Positions 1 through 8,271 of a stretch of DNA of 64,000 nt are shown piece by piece. Where the stretch lies: the NCBI GenBank assembly GCA_045110475.1, contig JBGCGC010000129.1:1-64000 (forward strand). The letters run 5' to 3'. How positions within the stretch are numbered: position 1 is the stretch's first letter; every line of letters begins with the position of its first letter. Origin of the DNA: Granulosicoccus sp045110475. GTDB taxonomy: Bacteria > Pseudomonadota > Gammaproteobacteria > Granulosicoccales > Granulosicoccaceae. A program made the translations under genes and the position numbers. The notes under the pieces were generated by a model, which did no database searches, was not told where the DNA came from, and saw only the letters and a list, made by a program, of their open reading frames with translations.

Positions 1-63
1 GTATCGGGTATACCTTGAGAGCGAGCAACAACGCGGATGACCCCTGGACGAGCCGCCCTTCGG

Positions 64-160
64 GAGACCACCAAAACACCCTCCGCCGCGTTGCTGTTCT
101 TGACAAGGATCCCGACCTTGCCTGCGAACAGCGCCTTGCTGAGGACGTTTTGGTGGTCTC
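64..160. repeat. 14-bp perfect inverted repeat in left-edge non-coding DNA
   Basis: Bases 64-77 (gagaccaccaaaac) are repeated in exact reverse complement at 147-160, about 70 bases apart. A weaker inverted pair built on gcaac/cgcgg lies nearby at about 28-39 and 87-97. The 228 bases left of the first gene hold no reading frame I can recognise on either strand. The pair could be a mobile-element end, a recombination site or a long-stem structure; nothing here decides between these. What lies left of base 1 is not visible. Confidence 0.5.
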
Positions 161-228
161 TGTTTGAAGCGTTTGAAGGTCACACTACACTAGAGCGTCG
201 GCTCTGGGTAGTCACGAGGCCATGCGAA

Positions 229-1002
229 TCACTTGTTTCCGGTCAGGATGACTTCGTCACCAACTCGCTTTCCAGTTCGCAGACCGCCCGGCACCTGCAA
301 GGTAGGTAATAGTTCAATCATGCCGATATTAACGTACTGTGGCGCGCCAAGCGCATACTCGGCGGCGTCAGCGATATCTGACGGTTGCGGCATTTCAAAG
401 CCTTCAAAGTACTTGGCCTTGGCCTCGGCTGGATCAATGTTCTCCACATGTGCAAAAATGTCCGTCTCGGTTCTACCCGGACTGATTTCCGTCACCCTTA
501 CACGACGCCCAAAAGCATCTACACGCAACTGACGGGAAACCACGTGCATAGCGGCTTTGGTGGCGTGATAGGCAATATGTCCACCGAATTCGTAGTGTGC
601 AGCCATCGACGTAATATTAATGATATGACCTCTGTCGCGCTCCATCATTTTGGGAAGCAATAGCCTGCAAAGTTGCAAACCAGCGCGAAAATTGACATCA
701 ATCTGCTCGTCAATATCGAAAGCATTGGAACTTAGCAGGTTGCCTGGTCTGGAAACACCTGCATTGTTAACCAGGACATCAACCTCCAGCTCTTTGACAA
801 GGCTTGTAACCGCCTCGGTATCGGTTACGTCAATGGCGTGCGGGATAATTCCGCAACTCTTTGCGACCTCATCCAGCTTACTGGCAGTACGTGCCAGACC
901 ATGCACGGTAAGCCCTTTTGCGCGTAGCCTTTCGGCTATGGCACGCCCCATACCATCAGAGGCCCCTGTCACGAGGGCAACGTTATAGTCTGCAATAGTC
1001 AT
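229..1002 (-). CDS. SDR-family NAD(P)-dependent oxidoreductase
   Basis: A 257-aa classical short-chain dehydrogenase/reductase, the usual length for the family. It has the N-terminal nucleotide loop TGASDGMG (residues about 12-19), the NNAG motif (about 79-82) and the catalytic YHATK (Tyr and Lys, about 143-147), with a Ser on the preceding strand (INITSMAA). The ATG is preceded by aaaggac at good spacing. It is the last gene of the 5-oxoproline operon, 14 bases after pxpA. The substrate cannot be read from the sequence; placement suggests a hydroxy- or keto-acid made from the imported compound. It is complete and shows no odd features. Confidence 0.9.
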   Translation of the reverse strand: MTIADYNVALVTGASDGMGRAIAERLRAKGLTVHGLARTASKLDEVAKSCGIIPHAIDVTDTEAVTSLVKELEVDVLVNNAGVSRPGNLLSSNAFDIDEQIDVNFRAGLQLCRLLLPKMMERDRGHIINITSMAAHYEFGGHIAYHATKAAMHVVSRQLRVDAFGRRVRVTEISPGRTETDIFAHVENIDPAEAKAKYFEGFEMPQPSDIADAAEYALGAPQYVNIGMIELLPTLQVPGGLRTGKRVGDEVILTGNK

Positions 1003-1016
1003 ATCATTTTTGTCCT

Positions 1017-1802
1017 TTATTTTGAAGCCTGACGGCTGTATTGGTGCTGTGAAAGCGGGGTGATATCAAAGCCACGGTCGGTAATTCCGCGCTTGAGCTG
1101 CAAGCTGAGTTCCACGGCACCCTTGGTGTCTGAATGCAACAGAATCGATTGCACTGGCATGGGAATGACAGTGCCGTCTACCGTCTCGATTTCCCGGGAC
1201 TCAATCACTTTGATTACACGTGTAACGACATCTTCCGGATCGTGTATCAATGCCCCGGTCTGTCCTCTCGGGGCAAGTTGTCCATTAGCAAGATACCCGC
1301 GGTCAGCAAGAAACAAACGAACACAGCGTCCACCGCGTTCCTGTGCGGCAATATCAAGAGCACTTCCTGGAAGCACCAGAAAGGCAATATCCGGATCAAA
1401 TGCAAGCGTGGCCCTTGCCAGTGCTTCAGCTGTTTCACGATCTGAGCTTGCCAGATTGCCCAATGCACCATGTGGATTCATATGGGTGATACGATGACCG
1501 ACAGGTCGGGCCAAACCATCCAGAGCGCCCAGCTGGTACAACACATGCGATTCCAATTCGGAATGCGCCATTTCCATCTTCCGCCGACCGAATCCCATGC
1601 GATCCGGAAAGCTGACGTGCGCGCCCAGATCCACACCATGCTCCTTGGCCAGCCTGATCGTTCTGTCCATGATGACGGGATCACCTGCGTGATAACCGCA
1701 AGCTACGTTAGCCGAACTGATGTTCGCCATGATTGAAGGGTCGTCAGCGATGGTGTAGGGTCCGTAGCCCTCACCCAGATCAGCATTAATATCGATGTTC
1801 AT
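1017..1802 (-). CDS. pxpA: 5-oxoprolinase subunit PxpA (LamB/YcsF family)
   Basis: A 261-aa LamB/YcsF protein. The family opens with IDINADLGEG, seen here at residues 3-12, followed by ANVACGYHAGDP (about 33-44) and GAHVSFPDR (about 60-68). PxpA works with PxpB and PxpC in ATP-dependent opening of 5-oxoproline (pyroglutamate) to glutamate in the cytoplasm. Its ATG overlaps the stop of the upstream biotin-carrier-like gene by 4 bases, so the two are translationally coupled. All three Pxp subunits are present in this operon (1017-3907), so the function is well supported. Confidence 0.93.
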   Translation of the reverse strand: MNIDINADLGEGYGPYTIADDPSIMANISSANVACGYHAGDPVIMDRTIRLAKEHGVDLGAHVSFPDRMGFGRRKMEMAHSELESHVLYQLGALDGLARPVGHRITHMNPHGALGNLASSDRETAEALARATLAFDPDIAFLVLPGSALDIAAQERGGRCVRLFLADRGYLANGQLAPRGQTGALIHDPEDVVTRVIKVIESREIETVDGTVIPMPVQSILLHSDTKGAVELSLQLKRGITDRGFDITPLSQHQYSRQASK

Positions 1803-2230
1803 GCGCTTACTTCCAGTTTAAATACAGAATCGCCCATTCCAAGCACAGCACCATCCTGCGGACCACCCTCAAGGAGTACACCGCTATGTGGCGCATCGAC
1901 GGTTATTCTGACTGGTCCATGGCAAACGTAACCCAGAATCTCATCTGTCATGACCAGTGCTCCGGGCTCCAGAAACGAAAGTCCATCATCGGTGCCACGT
2001 TGCACAAAGGTGCCGATGATAGGGCTGGTCACGCTGATTTGCATTTTTTGTGTTTGTGTAGAATTCAGCGCCATTGGTGTTGTTGGTGCAGAAGAATTTG
2101 CCGCTGACAATTGCTCGGAAACAGGTAGAACAAGTCGCAGCTCCTGTCTGGTACTTTTTACTTCAAGGCTTGTGACTCTGCTTACTCTCATAGCGCTTAG
2201 CAGGTCTTCCAGGTCGCTATTTTTCAGCAT
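1799..2230 (-). CDS. AccB-like biotin-carrier-fold protein lacking the biotinyl lysine
   Basis: A 143-aa protein with the architecture of acetyl-CoA carboxylase BCCP. An N-terminal helix region (LEDLLSAMRVSRVTSLEVK) and a polar linker are followed by a C-terminal biotinyl/lipoyl beta-barrel starting at VTSPIIGTFVQRG (about 67-80). Where BCCP carries EAMKM, this protein reads CHGPV, so the modified lysine is replaced (Pro by my hand alignment). It therefore probably cannot be biotinylated. Such small BCCP-like genes are familiar neighbours of pxpABC. It may be a structural subunit or carry an unmodified domain. It overlaps pxpA by 4 bases and follows pxpC by 49 bases. Confidence 0.82.
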   Translation of the reverse strand: MLKNSDLEDLLSAMRVSRVTSLEVKSTRQELRLVLPVSEQLSAANSSAPTTPMALNSTQTQKMQISVTSPIIGTFVQRGTDDGLSFLEPGALVMTDEILGYVCHGPVRITVDAPHSGVLLEGGPQDGAVLGMGDSVFKLEVSA

Positions 2231-2279
2231 GGTTCACCAATTTCCAAAACGATCCACGTGCGCAGTAATTGCTCAGACA

Positions 2280-3257
2280 TCAGCGCCAGCTCCGCAGCAG
2301 TTCGTGAGTTTCCGCAAGATAGCTTTGCAAGGTATTCAGGACGTTTTGTTGCTCAGATTCAGCGCTGGCGGCCTCATCCACATCAACCCGCACAAATTTC
2401 AGGTACTCACCTGGACGTGCCTGAGCGATTCGCCATAAATCAGGTTCAATGATGGCGCCGATTGCCGGGTAGCCACCCATGGTTGCCGTGTCGGCCAGCT
2501 GAATGATGGGTTGACCATTGCCCGGTACCTGAACGATCCCGGGAACGATTCCGTGTGAGCGCAACTCAACCGTACTCGTCCAGAAAAGCTCCTTGCCTTC
2601 AAGTCGGTAACCCTGGCGGTTGCTTGTCGGCGACACGCGATAGGTACTTGACCAAAATGAATCGACAGACTCAGACGTAAAATTATCGTACTCGGCAGAG
2701 GGTAGTACCCTGAGCTCTATCTCGTTATCGTCATCGCGTTTTACAGGCGGACTGCCAATGCTGATTCCACCAGAGGGCAAAGCATCCCATGTGTCATTAA
2801 CGCAATTCAGCAGATCACCAGTACTTAGCATCCGTCCTTCAAACCCACCAAACGCTTCACGCAATTGCGTACTGCGTGACCCTAGGACAAGCGGTACATC
2901 GATACCTCCTGGTACTGCGAAATAGATTCTTGCGCCTTTAGAGATCCCACGCAATGCAAGCACCTGACCGGCTTTGGCCACACCTGCCCAGATAGCTGGC
3001 AAGCTGCGGTTGTCCAGTTGTGCTCCGCACACCGCACCAGCGATGGAAAACGCTGTTTCACTATGAAAACGAAAGCGCGCTGGTACTAAAGGAATTTCAA
3101 GGGTCGCTGCCGACTCATCGTTTCCCAATAGCAAGTTAGCGATTCGATGCGATAGGCCATCCATGACGCCTGCTTGCCCCAGTCCTTGAAACCAGTGACC
3201 ATGCCGACCAAGATCCTGAACCGTGGTTAGTGGCGGTATTGAGAGAACCTCAATCAC
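2280..3257 (-). CDS. pxpC: 5-oxoprolinase subunit PxpC (biotin-dependent carboxyltransferase-like, AHS2/KipA)
   Basis: A 325-aa KipA/AHS2-domain protein. The opening is typical: TTVQDLGRHGHWFQGLGQAGVMD (residues about 9-31, split here into TTVQDLGRHG and GQAGVMD), followed by NLLLGN and a glycine-rich core. It starts at GTG and overlaps the pxpB stop as GTGA. With PxpB it forms the ATP-using half of 5-oxoprolinase, while PxpA completes hydrolysis. The same domain appears as the middle part of the guanidine/urea carboxylase at 40406-44098, so this window holds two diverged copies of the fold. Length and motifs are normal. Confidence 0.93.
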   Translation of the reverse strand: MIEVLSIPPLTTVQDLGRHGHWFQGLGQAGVMDGLSHRIANLLLGNDESAATLEIPLVPARFRFHSETAFSIAGAVCGAQLDNRSLPAIWAGVAKAGQVLALRGISKGARIYFAVPGGIDVPLVLGSRSTQLREAFGGFEGRMLSTGDLLNCVNDTWDALPSGGISIGSPPVKRDDDNEIELRVLPSAEYDNFTSESVDSFWSSTYRVSPTSNRQGYRLEGKELFWTSTVELRSHGIVPGIVQVPGNGQPIIQLADTATMGGYPAIGAIIEPDLWRIAQARPGEYLKFVRVDVDEAASAESEQQNVLNTLQSYLAETHELLRSWR

Positions 3258-3907
3258 GTAATCACCTGAACGGGTATGAAACGAATACGATCTCCCGGTT
3301 GTAGCAAGGAAGGTGGGTGGCGCAAAGGGTCAAAGAATTTGACATCCGCAGTGGCCAGTGTGTTCCAGCCACTGGGTCCCGCCGATGCGGATACGCCTGT
3401 CTGCAGTCCGGCCATCGACAGGGATCCTCCAGGAAGGTTCGTCAAGGGGGTTTTCCGGCGCGGCGTCTCCAGCGCTGGATCGAGTCCACCCAGGTAGCAA
3501 TAACCCGCGTGACTACCCACTGCAAAAACCGTATAAACCGGAGTCGTGTGAAGGCGAACAAGCTCATCGATGGTCATGTTCAGCATCTGAGCTGTTTCGA
3601 CCAGATGTGGACCCCCATCGCCTCCGTAGGTGACATCCAGCTCCAGCAACTGCCCTTCAATCACTTTTTTTATCCCACTGTGCCAAAGTGCTTTCAGATC
3701 TCTGTCGAGAGCATCAGGGTTCCCCGGAACTTTAGAGAACAACAGCGTGACGTTAGTCATGCCTGGTACCGCTTCCAGAACGTCAGGCCATCGTGAGGCT
3801 TCATCTGCAATGGCCCAGAAGCGTTGCTGGTGTTCAAGATCGAAGGGACAGTCAGCCTGAAACAACATGGCGCGACTGCCAATCATTGAAAGCCTTGAGC
3901 TAGTCAT
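3254..3907 (-). CDS. pxpB: 5-oxoprolinase subunit PxpB (AHS1/KipI)
   Basis: A 217-aa KipI/AHS1-domain protein. The family signatures are readable: an N-terminal strand with residues SRAMLFQ, the central YGGDGGPHL block (about 93-101) and the Gly-rich stretch GSHAGYCYLGGLDP (about 132-145), followed by RKTPLTNLPGGS. It pairs with PxpC. I used the ATG at 3907; an ATG at 3886 has a better ribosome-binding site (aagg, 6 bases upstream) and may be the real start. It follows the aminotransferase by 50 bases in the same operon. Confidence 0.92.
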   Translation of the reverse strand: MTSSRLSMIGSRAMLFQADCPFDLEHQQRFWAIADEASRWPDVLEAVPGMTNVTLLFSKVPGNPDALDRDLKALWHSGIKKVIEGQLLELDVTYGGDGGPHLVETAQMLNMTIDELVRLHTTPVYTVFAVGSHAGYCYLGGLDPALETPRRKTPLTNLPGGSLSMAGLQTGVSASAGPSGWNTLATADVKFFDPLRHPPSLLQPGDRIRFIPVQVIT

Positions 3908-3957
3908 GGGAACAACGGCTTGCTGTGCTGTGTAAGTCGATGAGCATGAATACAGGC

Positions 3958-5217
3958 CTATTTCGGCACAAAACGCGCCACTGAAGTCAGAAACAATTCG
4001 ATCTCTTCAGCGCTGTTGTAATGCCCAAGGGAAACCCGTGATACCGATGTCAGATTCAATGGGCGCAGTATGTTTCCTGAGTAAGCATCGTCAACTCGCG
4101 CATGAATCCGAATGTTGTCCTCGGCCAGTTCAGCGACCACTTCCTGTGCTGTCATTCCATCGACAGCAAACGACACGACACCTTCATGATCTTCGCGTCC
4201 CGGACAGGCAATGAGGTGAATCGAATCATAGGCCTCAAGCCCCGGCAAGTTGTCGCGACCAGACAATATCAGTTGAGTCAGGGCACGCTCTTGCCTTGTA
4301 ATGGCTTTGCCAGCAGCCTTGAGTCTGGCATCACGGTTTTGCTCATCTGTAAATTGTTTGCCTAGCCACTCCAGATAATCAACGATGCTTGTCAGGGCGG
4401 CATGTGCTGACGGATCTCGGCTACCCAATTCCCAAGCATTGTCCGCCTTACCCGCTAGCCGATCATGAGGTAATACGCTTAAACGATCCGATACCCAGGC
4501 AAACCCGTCGTTGAAAGTTGAGAATACCTTGTAAGGTGAAACAACGTACGCGTCGATCGGCACATCGGCCAGATCTATACTTCCGTGAGCTGCATGCTGT
4601 ATTCCATCAACTATAACCAGGCAATCTGGTGAAATACTCCGGATTGCCTTTGTTATTCCACGAACATCCATCACCATGCCGGTAATGGGGTTTGTGTGAA
4701 TGATGGTGGCTACACGCGTGTCAGGTTGGATATTCGTAGCGTAGTGTTCTGGCGTTACCGTTGCAGAGGCCACATCGAAGGGGATGTTTATCAACTCTCG
4801 TCCACTGTTGGTAGCCCATTGCTGGATTGCGCTGTAAGACGCTGGATGTTCAAGCGCACAACAGGCCACTGAGCCTCCCGTCTCGCTTTGCAATATCGCT
4901 GTACGAACAATTCGAAAAATGCATTCCGAACCTGTTTCACCGCAAAATACAATACCGCCATTAAATCCGAGCAAACTGACAAGATCGGCTTTGCCTTGAT
5001 CAACAATGGATGATAGCGCTACCGAAGCGGGATTATCACGACCACCATTGTCCGGCAAGGCGCCTAGCTCTGCGCTGCGTTCGGTTACCGACTTAAGTGT
5101 CAGTGAACCGCCTGCGTTTTCAAGGTAGACGCGCCGACCCGAATAGGGGCACGTATCGACGTGATGAAATTTTTCCCTGATCTGACTCAGTAAGGTGCTT
5201 GAAAAGGAATCACTCAC
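3958..5217 (-). CDS. Class V aminotransferase-fold PLP enzyme (cysteine-desulfurase-like)
   Basis: A 419-aa fold-type I PLP enzyme. The substrate entry motif is YLENAGGS (about 31-38), HTNPITG follows the cofactor strand, VIVDGIQHAAHG holds the PLP Asp and His, and SPYKVFSTFNDG holds the Schiff-base lysine. I place the start at GTG 5217, because gaagggg lies just upstream and the GTG overlaps the stop of the upstream small gene by 8 bases; the frame stays open to 5319. The family includes cysteine desulfurases, kynureninase-like and epimerase-like members. The reaction is unknown here; the operon suggests an amino acid or small peptide freed after import. Confidence 0.85.
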   Translation of the reverse strand: MSDSFSSTLLSQIREKFHHVDTCPYSGRRVYLENAGGSLTLKSVTERSAELGALPDNGGRDNPASVALSSIVDQGKADLVSLLGFNGGIVFCGETGSECIFRIVRTAILQSETGGSVACCALEHPASYSAIQQWATNSGRELINIPFDVASATVTPEHYATNIQPDTRVATIIHTNPITGMVMDVRGITKAIRSISPDCLVIVDGIQHAAHGSIDLADVPIDAYVVSPYKVFSTFNDGFAWVSDRLSVLPHDRLAGKADNAWELGSRDPSAHAALTSIVDYLEWLGKQFTDEQNRDARLKAAGKAITRQERALTQLILSGRDNLPGLEAYDSIHLIACPGREDHEGVVSFAVDGMTAQEVVAELAEDNIRIHARVDDAYSGNILRPLNLTSVSRVSLGHYNSAEEIELFLTSVARFVPK

Positions 5218-5419
5218 CGCTTTGCACCCCTTCAGGGTTAGCTGTCGACAGCGTGAAATCATCCAGTTCATGTGCTTGGCAAACAGGGTAGCGAATAGCT
5301 TCAACCATTCGCAATTCAAGTGAATTCATTCCTGCATCTTGAGCACTTCCAGATGTTTCAAAAAAACTCTCTGCAGAGATATCAGGATAAGCTTCATTGG
5401 CAACAGAGGTACGTATCAT
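5210..5419 (-). CDS. Small acidic protein of unknown function, translationally coupled
   Basis: A 69-aa protein, Glu/Asp-rich, with no signal peptide, membrane segment or cysteine pair; I do not recognise its family. Evidence that it is a real gene is positional. Its ATG lies 3 bases after the ATPase stop at 5423, with aaggcagg at correct spacing inside the end of that gene. Its TGA overlaps the aminotransferase GTG by 8 bases. The gap between two clear operon genes is filled exactly by this frame. It may be a small partner of the aminotransferase or simply a coupling leader. Confidence 0.6.
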   Translation of the reverse strand: MIRTSVANEAYPDISAESFFETSGSAQDAGMNSLELRMVEAIRYPVCQAHELDDFTLSTANPEGVQSGE

Positions 5420-5422
5420 GTT

Positions 5423-6403
5423 TTACCTGCCTTGATAGAGATGGCAACTGACTAGATGTTCTGTGTGGTGCGCGACCAGATTTGGCGCTTGTCTATCGCA
5501 AATCTCACCACAGTGACGATGACAACGTGGATGAAAAGCACATCCCGGAGGCGGGTTTAACGGCGAAGGTACCTCGCCACTCATCACAATTTCATTGCGT
5601 ACAGCTGTTGGGTCAGCGGACAATGCTGCCGACAGTAAGGCCTCGGTGTATGGATGTGATGGGGCATCAAAAACAGCGTCTGTCTTGCCATACTCCACCA
5701 TGGACCCCAGATACATCACGGCAACCCGATCAGCCAGATACCGCGTAGTGGCAAGATCATGAGCAACCAGTAGGTAACTCAAGCCAAACTCGCTTTGCAG
5801 ATCTTTAAACAGGTTGATGATTTGTGAGCGGATGGATACATCGAGACCAGACACAGGCTCATCCAGTATGACAAGCCTTGGACGGGTAACAATTGCGCTT
5901 GCTATGGCGATCCGCTGACGTTGCCCACCAGAGAATTCATGTGGAAATTTCCGGGCATCCTGCGATCGCAAACCAACTGCATCAAGCGCCGCATGCACGC
6001 GCTTTTCAACTTCAGCAGCAGTATGCTTCTCATTTACTATCAGTGGTTCGGAGACGAAATCGCCAATGCGCACACGCGGATTTATCGACGACCACGGATC
6101 TTGAAAAACCGCCTGGACGCGAGAACGATAAGCTTTCAGACCCACACCCTTGAGGTTACGGATATCTTGCCCTTCGAAACGTACCAGCCCTTGCGTCGGT
6201 GACTGCAAACGTAGTAGCAAACGGGTCGTAGTGGTTTTTCCACAACCAGACTCCCCAACCAGAGCCAGAGTCTCACCCTGACCAATGCTGAAGTTTAATC
6301 CGTTAACGGCTTTGACAGTACGTTTGTCACGACCAAACAAGCCGCTGTGAACATCAAAGTACTTAGACAGGTTTTCTGCGGCGAGAACAGGTGTGGTATT
6401 CAC
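5423..6403 (-). CDS. Oligopeptide-type ABC transporter ATP-binding protein (DppF/OppF-like)
   Basis: A 326-aa ATPase of the peptide/nickel class. It has Walker A GESGCGKTTTTR (about 51-62), the Q-loop VFQDPWSSINPR, the signature FSGGQRQRIAIA, Walker B LVILDEPVSGLD, and the C-terminal oligopeptide/dipeptide extension with the CAFHPRC cysteine motif near residue 290. It starts at GTG, overlapping the stop of the partner ATPase as GTGA. It powers import by the permeases at 7396-9184 with the binding protein at 9248-10876. Confidence 0.93.
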   Translation of the reverse strand: MNTTPVLAAENLSKYFDVHSGLFGRDKRTVKAVNGLNFSIGQGETLALVGESGCGKTTTTRLLLRLQSPTQGLVRFEGQDIRNLKGVGLKAYRSRVQAVFQDPWSSINPRVRIGDFVSEPLIVNEKHTAAEVEKRVHAALDAVGLRSQDARKFPHEFSGGQRQRIAIASAIVTRPRLVILDEPVSGLDVSIRSQIINLFKDLQSEFGLSYLLVAHDLATTRYLADRVAVMYLGSMVEYGKTDAVFDAPSHPYTEALLSAALSADPTAVRNEIVMSGEVPSPLNPPPGCAFHPRCHRHCGEICDRQAPNLVAHHTEHLVSCHLYQGR

Positions 6404-7392
6404 TGCGCCACCACCCGCCAGCAGCTTGCTGAATGGTCCCCTGCAGAATCGGCGTTCACGGTAGGAGGGAGTTCTTCAAAACAGCGCGTATCCGCATAAT
6501 CACAGCGCGGCGCAAATGGACAACCCTTGATTTGATCTGTTGGCGCAGGCGGCTGTCCGTTGATTGTTCGCAATCTTCCTCTATGCCCTTTGAGTTTTGG
6601 CACAGCGGCAATTAGTGCCTCTGTATAAGGATGGGCAGGTTTAGCAAATATCTTGTCGACGGGGCCAGATTCGACAATACGACCAAGGTACATCACGACA
6701 ATTCGATGGCAAAGATTGGCTACGATGCCAAAGTCGTGAGTAATAAAGAGAATGGCCATACCACTGTCCTCCTGCAGCTCACGAAGTAGCCTCAGGTATT
6801 GTGCCTGTACAGTGACATCAAGTGATGTGGTGGGTTCATCAGCAATGATGATTTTCGGTTTGCAGGAAATGGCTATTGCACCAACAACCCGCTGACGCAT
6901 ACCTCCGCTGAGCTCACTGGGATACGCATCTACCCGATGCTCTGGTGCAGCCACTTTGACTTTGCGCAAGGCATCAATGGCGCGCTTACGCAGGGTTCCC
7001 CGAGGCCCGGAAGTATGTAGTCGAAGCGCCTCCGAAATCTGTTCTCCAATAGTGAAGGCAGGGTTCAACGACGTTTGCGGATCCTGCAATATCATCGCGA
7101 TATCGCTACCGCGAACTTTGCGCATTTCTGCCTCTGACAAGCTCAGAAGTTCACGCCCCTCAAGCTTGACACTTCCTTTTCTAATATGGGCAGCGTGTCT
7201 GGGCAGCAATCTGACAAGAGAGGAGGCGGTCATCGATTTGCCCGAGCCGGATTCACCCACAATCCCCAGAGTCTCACCTGCTCTTACGGTAAAATTATGT
7301 CCGTTGACGGGAAAGAAGTTGCCCGCCTTGGTAGAGATCTCAACCGTCAGGTCGGATACTTCCAGTAAGGGTACGTCCTGTTTCTCTTCCAT
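6400..7392 (-). CDS. Oligopeptide-type ABC transporter ATP-binding protein (DppD/OppD-like)
   Basis: A 330-aa ATPase and partner of the preceding one. It has Walker A GESGSGKSMTAS (about 47-58), the signature LSGGMRQRVVGA, Walker B IIIADEPTTSLD, and a C-terminal oligopeptide/dipeptide domain ending in the CPFAPRCDYA cysteine motif. The ATG follows the DppC-like permease stop by 3 bases. Two different ATPases per importer are normal for the peptide/opine/nickel family. Confidence 0.93.
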   Translation of the reverse strand: MEEKQDVPLLEVSDLTVEISTKAGNFFPVNGHNFTVRAGETLGIVGESGSGKSMTASSLVRLLPRHAAHIRKGSVKLEGRELLSLSEAEMRKVRGSDIAMILQDPQTSLNPAFTIGEQISEALRLHTSGPRGTLRKRAIDALRKVKVAAPEHRVDAYPSELSGGMRQRVVGAIAISCKPKIIIADEPTTSLDVTVQAQYLRLLRELQEDSGMAILFITHDFGIVANLCHRIVVMYLGRIVESGPVDKIFAKPAHPYTEALIAAVPKLKGHRGRLRTINGQPPAPTDQIKGCPFAPRCDYADTRCFEELPPTVNADSAGDHSASCWRVVAQ

Positions 7393-7395
7393 GAT

Positions 7396-8271
7396 CTAAA
7401 CCTGACTTTGCCTTGGATCAAGCTTGTCGCGTAACCAGTCGCCAAGCATGTTGGCTGACAACACAGTCAGTAGAATCGCAAGCCCTGGGAAGAATGAAAT
7501 CCACCAGTCGGTGGCAATGAAATCGCGACCGTCGGAGACTAGTAGCCCCCAGGTGGGAGTAGGGCGCGGAATACCGATACCAAGAAAACTCAAACTGGCG
7601 TCAAGCATGATGGCAATGCCCACCTGCAGCGTCGCCAGCACCACAATGGTGTTGGTCACGTTCGGTAAGATGTGACGGAATAGAATTCGTGTATGTGAGG
7701 AACCTGCAACCAGCGAGCGTGCAACAAAATCACTTTTGCGCAGCAGCAGAACCTCGGCTCGAACCTGTCGGGCAAAGTAGGCCCACAACGCAAAACCGAC
7801 AACAATAACAACGGATAGGAAGCTGGCACCGATGGCAGCTGCCAACGCTAACGCCAGCAGCATCGCTGGCAATGCAAGTGATATATCAACCAGTCGCATG
7901 ACCAGCCCGTCAAACCAGCCACGTACGTAGCCTGCAATCAAGCCAAGCGTGGTACCAACGATCAGCCCAACGGCGATACCAATCATCGAAACGGCAAGCA
8001 CGTACCAGGCACCATGCAGAATACGACTAAGGATATCCCGTCCTAACCGGTCGGTACCCAAGGGAAACTGCCACGTACCACCGAAGAAAACAGGCGGCTG
8101 TAAACGGGAACGCAAATTTGGCGCGTACGGATCATGTGGTGCGATAAATTCTGCAAAGAATGCTGGAATAATAAATACGACCAACAGAATGGCGAGCGGA
8201 ACCAGTGGCAGTTCGCGTGCTCTCGACCATAGACCTTGTATCTGGTACGGTTTGGTAGTCAGCTCAGCCAT
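7396..8271 (-). CDS. Oligopeptide-type ABC transporter permease (DppC-like)
   Basis: A 291-aa inner-membrane permease with an N-terminal membrane helix (residues about 20-40), a segment with LGTDRLGRDILSR (characteristic of DppC/OppC) and further helices. The EAA-type loop lies around VAGSSHTRILFRHILPNV. The start is the ATG at 8271, which overlaps the DppB-like stop by 8 bases; an in-frame ATG at 8316 would overlap much further and is less likely. Confidence 0.92.
   Translation of the reverse strand: MAELTTKPYQIQGLWSRARELPLVPLAILLVVFIIPAFFAEFIAPHDPYAPNLRSRLQPPVFFGGTWQFPLGTDRLGRDILSRILHGAWYVLAVSMIGIAVGLIVGTTLGLIAGYVRGWFDGLVMRLVDISLALPAMLLALALAAAIGASFLSVVIVVGFALWAYFARQVRAEVLLLRKSDFVARSLVAGSSHTRILFRHILPNVTNTIVVLATLQVGIAIMLDASLSFLGIGIPRPTPTWGLLVSDGRDFIATDWWISFFPGLAILLTVLSANMLGDWLRDKLDPRQSQV

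Noticed and set aside
233..532. Plus-strand frames opposite the SDR and many other long antisense frames across the window
   Set aside because: They are shadows of well-supported genes on the other strand with no motif or ribosome-binding site of their own.
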